Part shown: positions 1 to 10,144 of the stretch, piece after piece
Position numbering within the stretch: the first letter of the stretch is position 1
How the letters are laid out: each line of letters begins with the position of its first letter
Source of the DNA: Burkholderiales bacterium
GTDB taxonomy: Bacteria; Pseudomonadota; Gammaproteobacteria; Burkholderiales; Burkholderiaceae_C
Length of the DNA: 64,000 nt
Assembly (NCBI GenBank): GCA_028868825.1
Contig: JAGWTU010000016.1
Coordinates: 1-64,000 of the forward strand
Direction of reading: 5' to 3'
Made by a program: the position numbers and the translations under genes
The notes under the pieces: model-generated
The model's input: only the letters and a program-made list of their open reading frames with translations
Database searches by the model: none
Told to the model about the DNA's origin: nothing

Positions 1-615
1 GAGTGGCAGGAATTCGTCAACTGCCTGACCACCAACCTGACCGCCTTCTTCCGCGAGGAGCACCATTTCCACGCCCTCGTCGACGACCTGCGCGCGCGCG
101 CCGCGCGGCCGATCCGCATCTGGTGCAACGCCGCGTCCACCGGCGAGGAGCCGTACTCGCTGGCGATGACCGTGGTCGAGACGCTGGGCGCGTCGGCGCA
201 GGTGCGCATCGTCTGCAGCGACATCGACACCAAGGTGCTGGCCACCGCGCAGCGCGGCGTCTACCCGGCCGAAGCGCGCGGCCTGTCGCCCGAGCGGCTG
301 CGCCGCCACTTCATGCGCGGCACCGGCGCCAACGCCGGATCGATCCGGGTGCGGCCCGAGCTGGCGCGGCTGATCGAGTTCCGCACCTTCAACCTGATGA
401 GCGCGAGCTGGTCGCCGCTGGGCGAGCCCTTCGACCTCGTCTTCTGCCGCAACGTGATGATCTATTTCGACGCCCCGACCCAGCGCCGGGTGCTCGAGCA
501 CACCCACGCCCAGATGCGCCCCGGCGCGCTGCTGTACGTCGGCCATTCGGAGAACTTCACCGAATCCCGCGACCTCTTCCGGCTGCGCGGCAAGACCGTC
601 TACGAGCGCGTCTGA
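1..615 (+). CDS. cheR: Chemotaxis protein methyltransferase CheR (5'-truncated by window edge)
   Basis: Transfers methyl groups from S-adenosylmethionine to glutamates of chemoreceptors, opposing CheB. The window opens inside the gene, and 204 residues are visible in frame 1. Seen: TNLTAFFREEHHF at the start of the fragment, the AdoMet-site stretch NAASTGEEPYS (about fragment residues 43-53), IVCSDIDTKVL, and the C-terminal FDLVFCRNVMIYF followed by GHSENF. These are standard CheR landmarks. By comparison with roughly 280-residue family members, about 80-90 N-terminal residues lie upstream of the window. cheD follows after 58 bases and then cheB on the same strand, the usual adaptation-gene order in betaproteobacteria. 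Confidence 0.96.
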   Translation, partial: EWQEFVNCLTTNLTAFFREEHHFHALVDDLRARAARPIRIWCNAASTGEEPYSLAMTVVETLGASAQVRIVCSDIDTKVLATAQRGVYPAEARGLSPERLRRHFMRGTGANAGSIRVRPELARLIEFRTFNLMSASWSPLGEPFDLVFCRNVMIYFDAPTQRRVLEHTHAQMRPGALLYVGHSENFTESRDLFRLRGKTVYERV

Positions 616-673
616 CGGCGCGCCCGCCGGCCGCCGATTCAAGCCCCCTCGGCCCCCGCCGATATTCAAAGGG

Positions 674-1339
674 ATGCCCGCCTTGACCCTCGCCTCCGCT
701 CCCGCCGCCGCGCCGCCCCGCAGCGGCCGGCTCGAGCAACTCCGCTCGCGGCCGCGCAAGTCCGGCGAGGCGTCGTTCTTCTTCTACGACGCGCATTTCC
801 GCAACGAGGCGGTGAAGGTGCTGCCGGGCGAGTTCTTCGTCCACGACGAGGACATCCTGGTGATGACGACGCTGGGCTCGTGCATCGCCGCGTGCCTGTG
901 GGACCGCGACAAGCGCGTCGGCGGCATGAACCATTTCCTGCTGCCCGACGCCGCCCAGGGCGGCGACAGCGGCCGCTACGGTGCCTACGCGATGGACCTG
1001 CTGATCGGCGAGATGGTCAAGCGCGGCGCGACGCGCTCGACGATGGAGGCCAAGGTCTTCGGCGGCGGCGCGGTGATCAGCGGCATGAACACGATCAACG
1101 TCGGCGAACGCAACACCGCCTTCGTGCTCGACTACCTGCGCACCGAGCGCATCACCGTCGTCAGCAAGGACGTGCTCGACATCTATCCGCGCAAGGTCTG
1201 CTTCCTGCCGGCCAGCGGCAAGGCGATGGTCAAGCGCCTGGCCTCGGCCAACACCGAGGCGCTGGCGGCGCAGGAACGCGCCGCCGCCACGCGTGCCGTG
1301 CCCGCCAGCAGCCGCGGCGGCTCGGTCGACCTGTTCTAG
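674..1339 (+). CDS. cheD: Chemoreceptor glutamine deamidase CheD
   Basis: Deamidates selected glutamines of chemoreceptors to glutamates, making them substrates for CheR and CheB. The 221-residue product has the CheD core TTLGSC (Cys70 as the expected nucleophile) and GGMNHFLLPD (His87 as the expected general base), followed by a conserved KVFGGG segment. About 35 N-terminal residues rich in Ala, Pro and Arg precede the core, and the Ala/Arg-rich C-terminus is probably disordered. The ATG is almost directly abutted by AAAGGG, an unusually tight ribosome-binding-site spacing, so the exact start is less certain than the identity. It sits between cheR and cheB and is probably cotranscribed with both. 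Confidence 0.95.
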   Translation: MPALTLASAPAAAPPRSGRLEQLRSRPRKSGEASFFFYDAHFRNEAVKVLPGEFFVHDEDILVMTTLGSCIAACLWDRDKRVGGMNHFLLPDAAQGGDSGRYGAYAMDLLIGEMVKRGATRSTMEAKVFGGGAVISGMNTINVGERNTAFVLDYLRTERITVVSKDVLDIYPRKVCFLPASGKAMVKRLASANTEALAAQERAAATRAVPASSRGGSVDLF

Positions 1340-1366
1340 CGCCGGCACCTCGAGGAGAACCCCGCC

Positions 1367-2485
1367 ATGTCCCAGAAGATCCGTGTCGTCGTCGTCGACG
1401 ACTCAGCACTCGTACGCGGGCTGCTCACCGAAATCATCGACCGCCAGAGCGACATGTGCTGCGTCGGCGCGGCGGCCGACCCGCTGGTGGCGCGCGAGAT
1501 GATCCGCAACCTCAACCCCGACGTCATCACGCTCGACGTCGAGATGCCCCGCATGGACGGCCTGGACTTCCTGCAGCGGCTGATGCGGCTGCGGCCGATG
1601 CCGGTCGTGATGGTCTCGACGCTGACCGAACGCGGCGCCGATGTCACGCTCAAGGCGCTCGAGCTCGGCGCCGTCGACTTCGTCTCCAAGCCCAAGATCG
1701 GAATCTCCGACGGCCTGCGCCAGCTCGGCGCCGACATCACCGAGAAGATCCGCACGGCGTCGCGGGCGCGCGTGCACCGGCTCGCCGGGCAGGCGGCGCC
1801 GGCCGGTGCCCCGGGCGCGGCCCATGCCGCGAGCGAAGCCGCCGCGGCACCGAGGACGGCGGCGCCGGCCTCGCTGGGCCGGCTGTCGACCGAGAAGATC
1901 ATCTTCATCGGCGCCTCCACCGGCGGCACCGAGGCCACGCGCGAGGTCCTCGTCAACCTGCCCGCCGACTGCCCGGCGGTGATGATCACCCAGCACATGC
2001 CGCCCGGCTTCACGCGCAGCTACGCGACGCGCCTGGACGGCCTCGCGCGCATCCGCGTGGCCGAAGCGCGCGACGGCGAGCGCGTGCTGCCCGGCCATGC
2101 CTACATCGCGCCGGGCGGCATGCACCTGTCGGTCGAGCGCTCGGGCGCCAACTACATCGCCCGCGTCCAGGACGGCGAGCCGGTGAACCGCCACAAGCCC
2201 AGCGTCGAGGTGCTGTTCGAATCGGCCGCGCGCGTCGTCGGCCGCAACGCGCTGGGCGTGATGCTCACCGGCATGGGCGCCGACGGCGCCAAGGCGATGC
2301 GCTCGATGCGCGACGCCGGCAGCTGGAACATCGCCCAGGACGAGGCCAGCTGCGTCGTCTTCGGCATGCCGCGCGAGGCCATCGCGCATGGCGCGGCGAA
2401 CGAGGTGCTGCCGCTGACGCAGATCGCGCCGCGCCTGGTCGAATGGCTGCGTGCCAACGCCGGCGCGACGACCTCGCGCGTCTAG
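1367..2485 (+). CDS. cheB: Chemotaxis response regulator protein-glutamate methylesterase CheB
   Basis: Removes receptor methyl groups and, in many species, deamidates receptors; it is activated by CheA-dependent phosphorylation. In the 372-residue product, the N-terminal receiver domain (1-120) carries the acidic pair Asp11/Asp12, the phospho-acceptor Asp57 in [12 protein letters not shown], and a lysine in VSKPK. An Ala/Pro-rich linker (about 140-172) leads to the esterase domain, where Ser184 (GASTGG), His210 ([10 protein letters not shown]) and Asp306 (TGMGADG) form the expected triad. A good Shine-Dalgarno GAGGAG lies about 9 bases before the ATG. It ends the chemotaxis operon and faces the RND permease gene across a 34-base convergent gap. 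Confidence 0.97.
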   Translation: MSQKIRVVVVDDSALVRGLLTEIIDRQSDMCCVGAAADPLVAREMIRNLNPDVITLDVEMPRMDGLDFLQRLMRLRPMPVVMVSTLTERGADVTLKALELGAVDFVSKPKIGISDGLRQLGADITEKIRTASRARVHRLAGQAAPAGAPGAAHAASEAAAAPRTAAPASLGRLSTEKIIFIGASTGGTEATREVLVNLPADCPAVMITQHMPPGFTRSYATRLDGLARIRVAEARDGERVLPGHAYIAPGGMHLSVERSGANYIARVQDGEPVNRHKPSVEVLFESAARVVGRNALGVMLTGMGADGAKAMRSMRDAGSWNIAQDEASCVVFGMPREAIAHGAANEVLPLTQIAPRLVEWLRANAGATTSRV

Positions 2486-2519
2486 CCGGCCGGCCGCGGC
2501 CCCCCGCGCGCGGACCCCA

Positions 2520-5500
2520 TCAGTCGCGGTCCGCCGGCATCGGCGCCAGGCTGCCGGTGTCGCCCAGCGCCGCCGCCTCGTGGCGCGGCGCGGGTTTGAC
2601 GGCCCGCGCGAGATAGCTGTAGAGCACCGGCACGACGACGAGCGTGAGGATCGTGCTCGTCAGGATGCCGCCGATGATGGCGCGCCCCATCGGCGCCTGC
2701 AGCTCGCCGCCGTCGTTGAGCGCCAGCGCCAGCGGCATCATGCCGAAGACCATCGCCGCCGTCGTCATGATGATCGGCCGCATGCGCGTGAGGCCCGCCT
2801 GCAGCAGCGCCTCGGGCACCGTCGCGCCGGCCAGGCGCGCGCGGTTGGCGAAGTCGACGAGCAGGATCGCGTTCTTCGTCACCAGCCCCATCAGCATCAC
2901 GAGGCCGATCATGCTGAAGATGTTGAGCGTGCTGCGCCAGGCCAGCAGCGCCAGCATGACGCCGATCAGCGCCAGCGGCAGGCTGGCCATGATCGCCAGC
3001 GGCTGCAGGAAGCTGCCGAACTGGCTCGCCAGCACGATGTAGATGAAGATCACCGCCAGCGCCATCGCCGCCAGCAGGCCGCCGAAGGCCTCGGCCTGCT
3101 GCTGCATCTGGCCGCCGACATCGAAGCTGAAGCCCGGCGGCAGGTGCGTCTCCTTGATCAGCTTCTGCACATCGGCGCCGACATCGCCCGGGCTGCGGCC
3201 CTGGACGCCGGCGAAGACGGCCTCGCGGCGCTGCAGGTTCTGGCGCCGGATGACCTCGGGGTTGAACACCGGCACGATGTCGGCGACCGAGTCGAGCGCG
3301 ATCGGCGTGCCGTCCTTGGCGAAGGCCACCGGCAGGCCGCGCAGCTGGTCGACGCGGCGGCGATCGTCCTGCGGCAGGCGCAGCACGACGTCGACCTGCT
3401 CGCCGTCGGGCGTCGTCCACCAGGTCGCCGTCTCGCCGTTGACGTAGGCGCGCAGGCTCGCCGCGAGCTGCGGCGCGGTGATGCCGAGCTCGCGCACGGC
3501 ACCGTCCTTGAGCCGCAGCGCATAGGCCGGCAGCCCCGGCTTGACCGACGATTCGACGTCGACGGCACCGGGGATCTTGCGCACCTTGGCGGCGAACTCG
3601 TCGGTCACGCGCGCCAGCCCGACGGGGTCGTTGCCGAGGATCGCGACGTAGATCGGGCGGTCGAAGCCCAGGCTCGCATCGGTGCCGGGGATGCGCGCGA
3701 TGTCCTTGCGGATCGCATCCTCGACCTGCTTCTGGCTGCGCGCGCGCTGGTGGCGGTCCTTGAGCTTGACGTTGATCCACGCCAGGTTGCGCTGGCCGGG
3801 CCCGCCGACCCAGGTCGAGATCGTCTCGACCTCGGGCATCGCGCGCACGATGCGCTCGATCTGCTGCGTCTTCTCGTTCGTGCGCTCCAGGCTCGAGCCC
3901 ACCGGCATGCGCAGCGCGAGCTGGGTGTAGCCCTGGTCGGTCTGCGGCACGAACTCGGTGCCGACGAGCGGCGCGAGCGCGAGCGCGGCGACGAAGCTGG
4001 CGATGCCGATCGCCACGACGACGCCGCGCGGCGTGATCGTCGCCCGGCGCCAGCGCCGCGGGCTGGCCTTGTCGCGATGCGTGCCGGCGTCGAAGCCATG
4101 GCCCCAGGCCGGCAGCGGCAGGCTCCAGCGGCGCTCGCTGAAGATCCAGTGCAGCGCGCGTTCGTAGACGCCGTGCAGCCATTCGAGCGCGGCGTCGGTC
4201 GCGCGCAGCGCGTGGGCGATGCCGGGGAAGCGCTTCAGGTGCTGCGCCGGCGGGTCGGCCCAGACGGCCGAGAGCATCGGGTCGAGCGTGAAGCTGACGA
4301 ACAGGCTCACGAGCACGGCAACGACGACGGTGATGCCGAAGGGGTAGAAGAACTTGCCGATGATGCCGCCCATGAACGCCACCGGGGCGAACACGGCGAC
4401 GATCGCGAACGTCGTCGCCATCACCGCCAGGCCGATCTCGTCGGTGCCCTCGCGTGCCGCGCGGTAGTGGTCCTTGCCCATGTGGACATGGCGCACGATG
4501 TTCTCGCGCACGACGATGGCGTCGTCGATCAGCAGCCCGATGCACAGGCTCAGCGCCATCATCGTCATGAAGTTCAGCGTGAAGCCGAAGGCGTAGACGG
4601 CGATGAAGCTGCTGATCACCGAGATCGGCAGCGTCAGGCCGGTGATGATCGTGCTGCGCCAGCTGTGCAGGAACAGGAAGACGATGGCCACCGTCAGCAG
4701 CGCGCCCTCGATCAGCGTGCCGCGCAGGCCGTCGAGCGAGCTCTTGACATAGTCGCTGTCGGCGTTGATGAGCTTCAGCTCGACATCGGGCGGCAGGTCC
4801 TTGCGGATCTCGTCGACGGCCTGCTTGATGGCGTCGCCGGTGGCGACGATGTTGGCGTCCTGCTGGCGGAAGATGTTGAAGTTGATGGCGCGCTGGCCGT
4901 CGACGCGGGCCAGCGAATCGGGCTCGCGCTCGCGCTCGACGAGGGTGCCGAGGTCGCCCAGCGTCAGCGCGAGGTCGCCGCGGCGCGCGACGACGAGGTC
5001 GGCGAAGCGGCGCGGATCGCGCACCTTGCCCTCGACGCGCAGCAGCGCGTCCTGGGTCGCGTTGCTGACCAGGCCCACCGGCTGGTCGGCGTTGGCCGCG
5101 GCCAGCGCGGCGGCGATCTCGGCCGGCGTCACCTGGTAGGCGCGCAGCCGCGCCGGGTCGAGGTCGATGCGCACCTCGCGTTGCGTCAGGCCGTTGATCT
5201 CGACGCGCGCGACGCCGGCCACGCGCTGCAGCCGCCGGCCGACGACCTGGTCGCCGAGGATGCTGAGCTCGCGGGCGCCGCGCCGCGCCGTGCAGTCGCC
5301 GGCCGGCGCTGACGCTGACGCCGACGCCGCGCCGGCGCAGCGCGCGAGCAGCGCGACGTTGACGACGGGCTGCGTGTTGTCGTTGTTCCAGCGCGCGACG
5401 GTGGGCTGGCGGACATCGCGCGGGAAGCTGCTCTGCACCGACGAGATGCGGTCGCGCACCTCCTGCATCGCGCGGCCCATGTCGGTGTCGAGGCCGAACT

Positions 5501-5780
5501 CGATGCTCATCGTGCCCTGGCCCTCGAGCGAGCGCGAGGTGATGCGCTTGACGCCGGCAATGCTGTTGACCGATTCCTCGATCGGCTTGATGACCTCGCG
5601 CTCGACCGCCTCGGGGCTGGCGCCGGGGTAGAGCACCTCGAGGTAGGCGCCGGGGAAGGTGATGTCGGGCATCTGCTCGACGCCCAGGCGGGCGTAGGAG
5701 AACAGGCCGAGCACGCACAGCGCCACCATCACCATGCAGGCGAAGACGGGGTTGGCGATCGAGACGCGGGTGATCCACAT
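2520..5780 (-). CDS. RND-family efflux transporter, inner-membrane permease (HAE1/AcrB-like)
   Basis: Proton-driven resistance-nodulation-division pump that should export hydrophobic or amphiphilic compounds together with the adaptor encoded just upstream. The start chosen is the ATG giving [16 protein letters not shown], the family's usual N-terminal amphipathic helix and TM1; an upstream Arg/Pro-rich extension in frame looks spurious. Length is 1086 residues. Seen: [13 protein letters not shown] with the paired aspartates of TM4 (proton relay), and C-terminal TM blocks [13 protein letters not shown] and [15 protein letters not shown]. Odd: a short Ala/Ser-rich insertion with two cysteines in the first periplasmic porter loop, just before [12 protein letters not shown]. 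Substrate cannot be told. No outer-membrane channel gene is adjacent. Confidence 0.93.
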   Translation of the reverse strand: MWITRVSIANPVFACMVMVALCVLGLFSYARLGVEQMPDITFPGAYLEVLYPGASPEAVEREVIKPIEESVNSIAGVKRITSRSLEGQGTMSIEFGLDTDMGRAMQEVRDRISSVQSSFPRDVRQPTVARWNNDNTQPVVNVALLARCAGAASASASAPAGDCTARRGARELSILGDQVVGRRLQRVAGVARVEINGLTQREVRIDLDPARLRAYQVTPAEIAAALAAANADQPVGLVSNATQDALLRVEGKVRDPRRFADLVVARRGDLALTLGDLGTLVEREREPDSLARVDGQRAINFNIFRQQDANIVATGDAIKQAVDEIRKDLPPDVELKLINADSDYVKSSLDGLRGTLIEGALLTVAIVFLFLHSWRSTIITGLTLPISVISSFIAVYAFGFTLNFMTMMALSLCIGLLIDDAIVVRENIVRHVHMGKDHYRAAREGTDEIGLAVMATTFAIVAVFAPVAFMGGIIGKFFYPFGITVVVAVLVSLFVSFTLDPMLSAVWADPPAQHLKRFPGIAHALRATDAALEWLHGVYERALHWIFSERRWSLPLPAWGHGFDAGTHRDKASPRRWRRATITPRGVVVAIGIASFVAALALAPLVGTEFVPQTDQGYTQLALRMPVGSSLERTNEKTQQIERIVRAMPEVETISTWVGGPGQRNLAWINVKLKDRHQRARSQKQVEDAIRKDIARIPGTDASLGFDRPIYVAILGNDPVGLARVTDEFAAKVRKIPGAVDVESSVKPGLPAYALRLKDGAVRELGITAPQLAASLRAYVNGETATWWTTPDGEQVDVVLRLPQDDRRRVDQLRGLPVAFAKDGTPIALDSVADIVPVFNPEVIRRQNLQRREAVFAGVQGRSPGDVGADVQKLIKETHLPPGFSFDVGGQMQQQAEAFGGLLAAMALAVIFIYIVLASQFGSFLQPLAIMASLPLALIGVMLALLAWRSTLNIFSMIGLVMLMGLVTKNAILLVDFANRARLAGATVPEALLQAGLTRMRPIIMTTAAMVFGMMPLALALNDGGELQAPMGRAIIGGILTSTILTLVVVPVLYSYLARAVKPAPRHEAAALGDTGSLAPMPADRD

Positions 5781-5799
5781 GGTGCGGTCCGGCGGGCGA

Positions 5800-6969
5800 T
5801 CAGCGCAGCGTCGGCGTCGAGGCCGCGGCCGAGGCCACCGGCGTCTGCGCCGCGACGACGACGGCCTTGGCACCCTCGCGCAGGTTCTCGAAGCGCGCCG
5901 CCAGCACCTGGTCGGCGGCGCTCACGCCCTGCAGGATCTCGACGCGGCCGCTGGCCGGGTCGCGCCGGCCGACGGTGACGGCGCGGCGCACGAGCGCGCC
6001 GGCCTCGATGACCCAGACATGGTCCTGCCCCGAGTTGTTGCCGACCGCCGCCGCCGGCAGCGTCAGGCGCCGGTGGTCGTCGGCCAGCGTCACGCGCGCC
6101 AGGCCGTACTGGCCGGCGCGCAGCGTCTCCTGCGGATTGGCCAGCGTGATGGCCACGCCGATGCTGCGCGTGCCCGGCTCGGCGGCCGGCGCGATGCGCG
6201 CGATGCGGCCGGCCACCGGCTCGGCGACGCCCTCGACCTGGACCTGCGCGGCCATCCCCGGCGCCAGCCGCGAGACCTCGTGCGTGCCGACGTTGCCGGC
6301 GAGTTCGAGCCGCGCGAGGTCGACGATCGAGACCACCTGCTGCTCGGGACTGACCTTCTCGCCCGGCAGCGCCCAGCGCTTGGCGACGATGCCCGAGATC
6401 GGCGCCACCAGGGTCGCGTCGCGCTGGCCGGCGCGCGTCGTGTCGAGCGCGGCGCGCGCCGCGTCGAGGTTGGCGCGCGCCGTCTCGACGGCCGTGCGCG
6501 AGTTGTCGAGCGCGATCTTCGAGATGAACTGCTGCGCCACCAGGCGCTCGTTGCCGTCGAAGGTGCGCTGCGCCTGGTCGAGCGCGGCACGCGCCGATTC
6601 GAGGTTGGCGCGGCGCTCGGCCAGGCGGCTGGCGAGGTCGGCGATGTCGAGATGGCCGATGACCTCGCCGGCGCGCACGCGGCTGCCCTCGAGCACGGCG
6701 AGCGCGGTCAGCGTGCCGCCGGCCTTGGCGCGCACGATGGCCGTCTGCGGCGCCACCAGCGGGCCCGAGAACTCGATCACCTGCGGCAGCGCCGCCAGCG
6801 CCGGGCGCACGATCTCGCGCGGCGCGAACTCGAGCGCCGCCGCGTCACCCGACTTGGCCTGTGCCTGGGTGAACGGGCTCTTCAGCGCGCCCGTATAGAG
6901 CGCCGCACCGGTGCCGCCGAGCAAGACGAGCCCGATGCCACCGCCGATCAACCACTTCTTTGCAACCAT
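5800..6969 (-). CDS. RND efflux periplasmic adaptor (HlyD/AcrA membrane-fusion family)
   Basis: Membrane-fusion protein that bridges an RND permease to an outer-membrane channel. The 389-residue product starts MVAKKWLIGGGIGLVLL, an N-terminal membrane anchor or signal. A lipoyl-like half follows (RAKAGGTLTALAVLEGS and VRAGEVIGHLD), then a helical hairpin rich in Ala, Arg and Leu (about 110-190), the second lipoyl half with ATLVAPISGIVAKR, and beta-barrel and membrane-proximal domains. No lipobox cysteine is evident, so it is probably anchored by the N-terminal helix. A purine-rich GAAGGGA lies upstream of the ATG. The permease begins 19 bases downstream, indicating an adaptor-permease operon; the missing channel is presumably supplied from elsewhere. 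Confidence 0.93.
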   Translation of the reverse strand: MVAKKWLIGGGIGLVLLGGTGAALYTGALKSPFTQAQAKSGDAAALEFAPREIVRPALAALPQVIEFSGPLVAPQTAIVRAKAGGTLTALAVLEGSRVRAGEVIGHLDIADLASRLAERRANLESARAALDQAQRTFDGNERLVAQQFISKIALDNSRTAVETARANLDAARAALDTTRAGQRDATLVAPISGIVAKRWALPGEKVSPEQQVVSIVDLARLELAGNVGTHEVSRLAPGMAAQVQVEGVAEPVAGRIARIAPAAEPGTRSIGVAITLANPQETLRAGQYGLARVTLADDHRRLTLPAAAVGNNSGQDHVWVIEAGALVRRAVTVGRRDPASGRVEILQGVSAADQVLAARFENLREGAKAVVVAAQTPVASAAASTPTLR

Positions 6970-7179
6970 CGCCGTTGTCCCTTCTCGACCGCGACAACTC
7001 GTGGCGCCGCGGATCGCGAGTTTCGGCCATCCGGCGGTTCAGGGTCCGGGGTGTGCGACGAAAAGTCGGGTGGCGGCGACGAACTGCAGCGCCAGCCGGA
7101 CCGGCCGCATGGCCGCGACGTCAGGCCGGGTTCGACCGCTGCCGCGGCGCCGATTGCACCACAGCGGCTTGCCTCGTGC
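6970..7179. other. Intergenic region between adaptor gene and GGDEF-EAL gene
   Basis: These 210 bases lie downstream of the GGDEF-EAL gene and upstream of the adaptor gene, both on the minus strand, so they should hold the efflux operon promoter and any terminator of the signalling gene. I see no convincing -35/-10 pair, no regulator gene and no U-tract hairpin. Pump operons often have a divergent TetR, LysR or MarR gene; none is present here. Confidence 0.5.
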
Positions 7180-10032
7180 TCAGACGGTGTCGGCCGGCTC
7201 GCGCTCGTGCTCGGCGAGCGCCCAGCTTTCGAAGTCGGCGACGGCCAGTGGCCGGGCGTAGAGATAGCCCTGGCCGCGATCGCATTCGAGCTCGTACATC
7301 AGCCGCGCCTGGCCCTCGGTCTCGATGCCCTCGGCGACGGTGGTCATGCCCAGCGTGCGCGCGACGCGGATCGTCGCCTCGATCAGCACGCGGTGGTATT
7401 CGACCGTCTCGGCATGCTGGACGAAGCTGCGGTCGATCTTGACGGTGTCCACGGGCATCTGGTGCAGGCAGGCCAGGCTCGAATAGCCGGTGCCGAAGTC
7501 GTCGAGGGCGAGCTGCACGCCCAGGGTCTTGAGCTCGCGCAGCGTCGACTGCACGCGCTCCTCCTGCGCAGCCAGGCTCTCGGTGACCTCGAGCTGGAGC
7601 TGCGGCGGCGACATGCCGCAGTCCTGCAGCAGGGCGCGCACCTCGTCGGCGAGGCCGGCACGGTTGAGCTGGGCGCGCGAGAGGTTGACGGCGAGCAGGC
7701 GCGGCGCGGCCGCACCCAGACGGCGGCGCCAGTCGACGAACTGGCGGCAGGCGCGCTCCATCACGTAGGCGCCGAGCGCGTCGATGAGACCGCATTCCTC
7801 GGCCACGCCGATGAACTCGGCCGGGCCGACGAGGCCGCGCACCGGATGCATCCAGCGCACCAGCGCCTCGACGCCGGCCAGCGCGCGCGTCTCGAGGTCG
7901 ATCACCGGCTGGTAGACGACGAAGAGCTCGTCCTCCTTGAGCGCGCGGCGCAGGTCGGCCTCCAGCGCCAGCGTGCGCACGACGCGCTCGTGCATCGAAT
8001 CGTCGAACAGCACCCAGCGCCCGCGGCCGGCGCGCTTGGCCTCGTACATCGCGGTATCGGCGTTGCGCAGCACCTCCTCGGCGGCGTCGACGGCGCTCTC
8101 CGCGGCGGTGCCGCCGTTGCACAGCACGACGCCGATGCTGGCGCTGCTCTGCACCGGCTGGCAGCCGACGACATAGGGCTCGGAGAGTTCCTGCAGCAGC
8201 CGCTGGGCGATGACGCCGACGGTGGCCGCGTCGTGCACGCCCTCGAGCACGACGACGAACTCGTCGCCGCCCAGCCGCGCGGCGATCGGCGCCGGGCCGT
8301 CGCCATGAGCGTCGACACGGGCGACGGCGTCGCCCGGCCGCACGGTGCGCTGCAGCCGCGCCGCGATCTGGCGCAGCAGTTCGTCGCCGGCGCCGTGGCC
8401 GAGCGTGTCGTTGACGTCCTTGAAGCGATCGAAATCCATGAACAGCACGGCGAAGCCGTAGCCGGGGTGGCGCGCCGCATGCTCGATCGCATGCTTGAGA
8501 CGCTCCATCACGACGACGCGGTTGGGCAGCCGCGTGAGCTCGTCGGTGCGCGCGCTGTCGCTGAGTCGGTCCTGCAGCGCGCGGCTCTCGCTGATGTCGA
8601 GGAAACAGGCGACGACGCCGCTGATCTGGCCCAGGCGGTCGCGCTGCGGCTCGGTATTGACCATCAGCCAGCGCAGCTCGCCGTCGGCGCTGCGCACGCC
8701 CATCGTCTCGTTGTGCAGCGCCACGCCGCTGGCCAGCGTGCGCAGCGCCGGCTGTTCCTCCAGCGGGTAGGGGCTGCCGTCGCGGCGCAGCGCCTGCCAG
8801 GCCGCATCGACGGGCTCGCTGCCGGTGAGCTGCGACTGGCGCAGGCCGAGCAGCCGCTCGGCGGTGGGGTTCGAATCGACGATCTCGCCGCCCGGCGCGT
8901 GGACGACGACGCCGGCGGGCAGCGCCGCCCACAGCGCCTGCAGCTTGGCCTGCTGCATCGCCCGCGCGGTGACGTCGCTGCAGACGCGGACATAGCCCTC
9001 GATCTGGCCCTGCTCGCCGTGCAGCGGGCGCAGGTCGACGTCGAGCCAGAGGTCGGCGCCGCCGCGCGTGCGATGCAGCCATTCCTGGCGCGTGCCCTGG
9101 CCGGCGCGCAGCGCCTGCTGGACGCGCGAGAGCACGGCGTCGTCGGCATGCGGGTGCACGAGCAGCTCGCCCGGCCGGCGGCCGTAGGCCTCGTCCAGTG
9201 GCCAGCCGGTGCGCTGCTCGAATGCGGCGTTGACCCAGAGCACGAGGTCGTTGGCGTCGGTGATCAGCACCAGCGCCGTCGTGTGCTCGGCCACCATCGC
9301 CAGGCGCCGCAGCTCGGCGGCCTGCGAATCGAGCCGCATCGCATGCCGCCGCAACGAGCGCGCGGTCGGCTCGATCACCGCCAGCCCCAGGCCCAGCAGC
9401 AGCGCCACCATGCCGATGAGGCCCCAGCGCACGCGGCTGTGCACGCGATCCGAGCGGGCGTCGACCGCCGCGTGCAGCACCGATTTCAGGCGCTGCGCAG
9501 CCGCCAGCGAGGGCGCGACCTGTTCCTGCAGCGCCGCACTGCGCAGCCCGAGTTCGGCGTCGCCGACATGCTCCGGGAGCAATGCGGCAGCGCGCGACCA
9601 CAAGGCGGCACGCTTCGCCTGCCAGGCCGCGACGGCCTGGCCCGCGGCCTGCGCGAGGTCGGGGGCGTGCGCGAGCTCGCGCGTCAACCGCTCGTCCCGC
9701 GCCAGGGCCTCGCGCTGCGAGCGTGCGAGCACGGCATCGAGTTCGCCGCGCCAGCGTGGCCGCGCAGCGGCGTCACCGGCGACGAGTGCCGCCAGCCGTC
9801 CCAGCTCCTGCACGAGTTCACGCTGGACGTCGGAATGCGCGAGGACGACGCTGTCGGCGGCGCGCGCGCGGTCGAGCTCGCGGCTGCTCCAGGCCTGCGC
9901 CGCCAGCGCCAGCGCCAGGGCGCCGAAGGCCAGGTACAGCGTCAGGCGCAGCCGCTGATAGCTCGGCATGCGGCCGCGCTCGGCCGGCGGCGGCCGGGCC
10001 GGGTCGACGGGACTCGCAGAGGATGGGGCCAT
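7180..10032 (-). CDS. Membrane PAS-PAS-GGDEF-EAL cyclic-di-GMP signalling protein
   Basis: Predicted bifunctional or switchable c-di-GMP enzyme of 950 residues. Order: cytoplasmic N-tail, TM1 (about 28-48), a long helical periplasmic sensor (about 50-200), TM2 (about 207-222), two PAS domains (about 245-490), a GGDEF domain and a C-terminal EAL domain. The cyclase signature is intact (ARLGGDEFVVVLEG). The phosphodiesterase motifs are also intact: GVEALVRW, LAVNLSRAQL, LEVTES, DDFGTGYSSL, VKIDRSF and VAEGIETEG. Odd: about 13 extra residues rich in Ala, Gly, Pro and Asp sit just before GGDEF. Both activities look possible; the net direction cannot be read from sequence. Proximity to che genes suggests motility control. 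Confidence 0.93.
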   Translation of the reverse strand: MAPSSASPVDPARPPPAERGRMPSYQRLRLTLYLAFGALALALAAQAWSSRELDRARAADSVVLAHSDVQRELVQELGRLAALVAGDAAARPRWRGELDAVLARSQREALARDERLTRELAHAPDLAQAAGQAVAAWQAKRAALWSRAAALLPEHVGDAELGLRSAALQEQVAPSLAAAQRLKSVLHAAVDARSDRVHSRVRWGLIGMVALLLGLGLAVIEPTARSLRRHAMRLDSQAAELRRLAMVAEHTTALVLITDANDLVLWVNAAFEQRTGWPLDEAYGRRPGELLVHPHADDAVLSRVQQALRAGQGTRQEWLHRTRGGADLWLDVDLRPLHGEQGQIEGYVRVCSDVTARAMQQAKLQALWAALPAGVVVHAPGGEIVDSNPTAERLLGLRQSQLTGSEPVDAAWQALRRDGSPYPLEEQPALRTLASGVALHNETMGVRSADGELRWLMVNTEPQRDRLGQISGVVACFLDISESRALQDRLSDSARTDELTRLPNRVVVMERLKHAIEHAARHPGYGFAVLFMDFDRFKDVNDTLGHGAGDELLRQIAARLQRTVRPGDAVARVDAHGDGPAPIAARLGGDEFVVVLEGVHDAATVGVIAQRLLQELSEPYVVGCQPVQSSASIGVVLCNGGTAAESAVDAAEEVLRNADTAMYEAKRAGRGRWVLFDDSMHERVVRTLALEADLRRALKEDELFVVYQPVIDLETRALAGVEALVRWMHPVRGLVGPAEFIGVAEECGLIDALGAYVMERACRQFVDWRRRLGAAAPRLLAVNLSRAQLNRAGLADEVRALLQDCGMSPPQLQLEVTESLAAQEERVQSTLRELKTLGVQLALDDFGTGYSSLACLHQMPVDTVKIDRSFVQHAETVEYHRVLIEATIRVARTLGMTTVAEGIETEGQARLMYELECDRGQGYLYARPLAVADFESWALAEHEREPADTV

Positions 10033-10144
10033 GGGGGATCAGGCGCGTCGACCCGCCGCGATGCGACGATGGAGGTCACGACCCTAGCCATATCGGCCGC
10101 GCGGCCCCGGGGATGTAGGGCGAATACCCGGCGCACGCGGGAAT

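Noticed and set aside
2451..5312. Plus-strand open frame of 953 codons opposite the RND permease
   Set aside because: Same shadow effect; no ribosome-binding site or recognisable domain.
10098..10110. GCCGATAT as a sigma-28 -10 upstream of the GGDEF-EAL gene
   Set aside because: The -10-like octamer is good but no matching -35 lies at the right distance, so I do not call a promoter.
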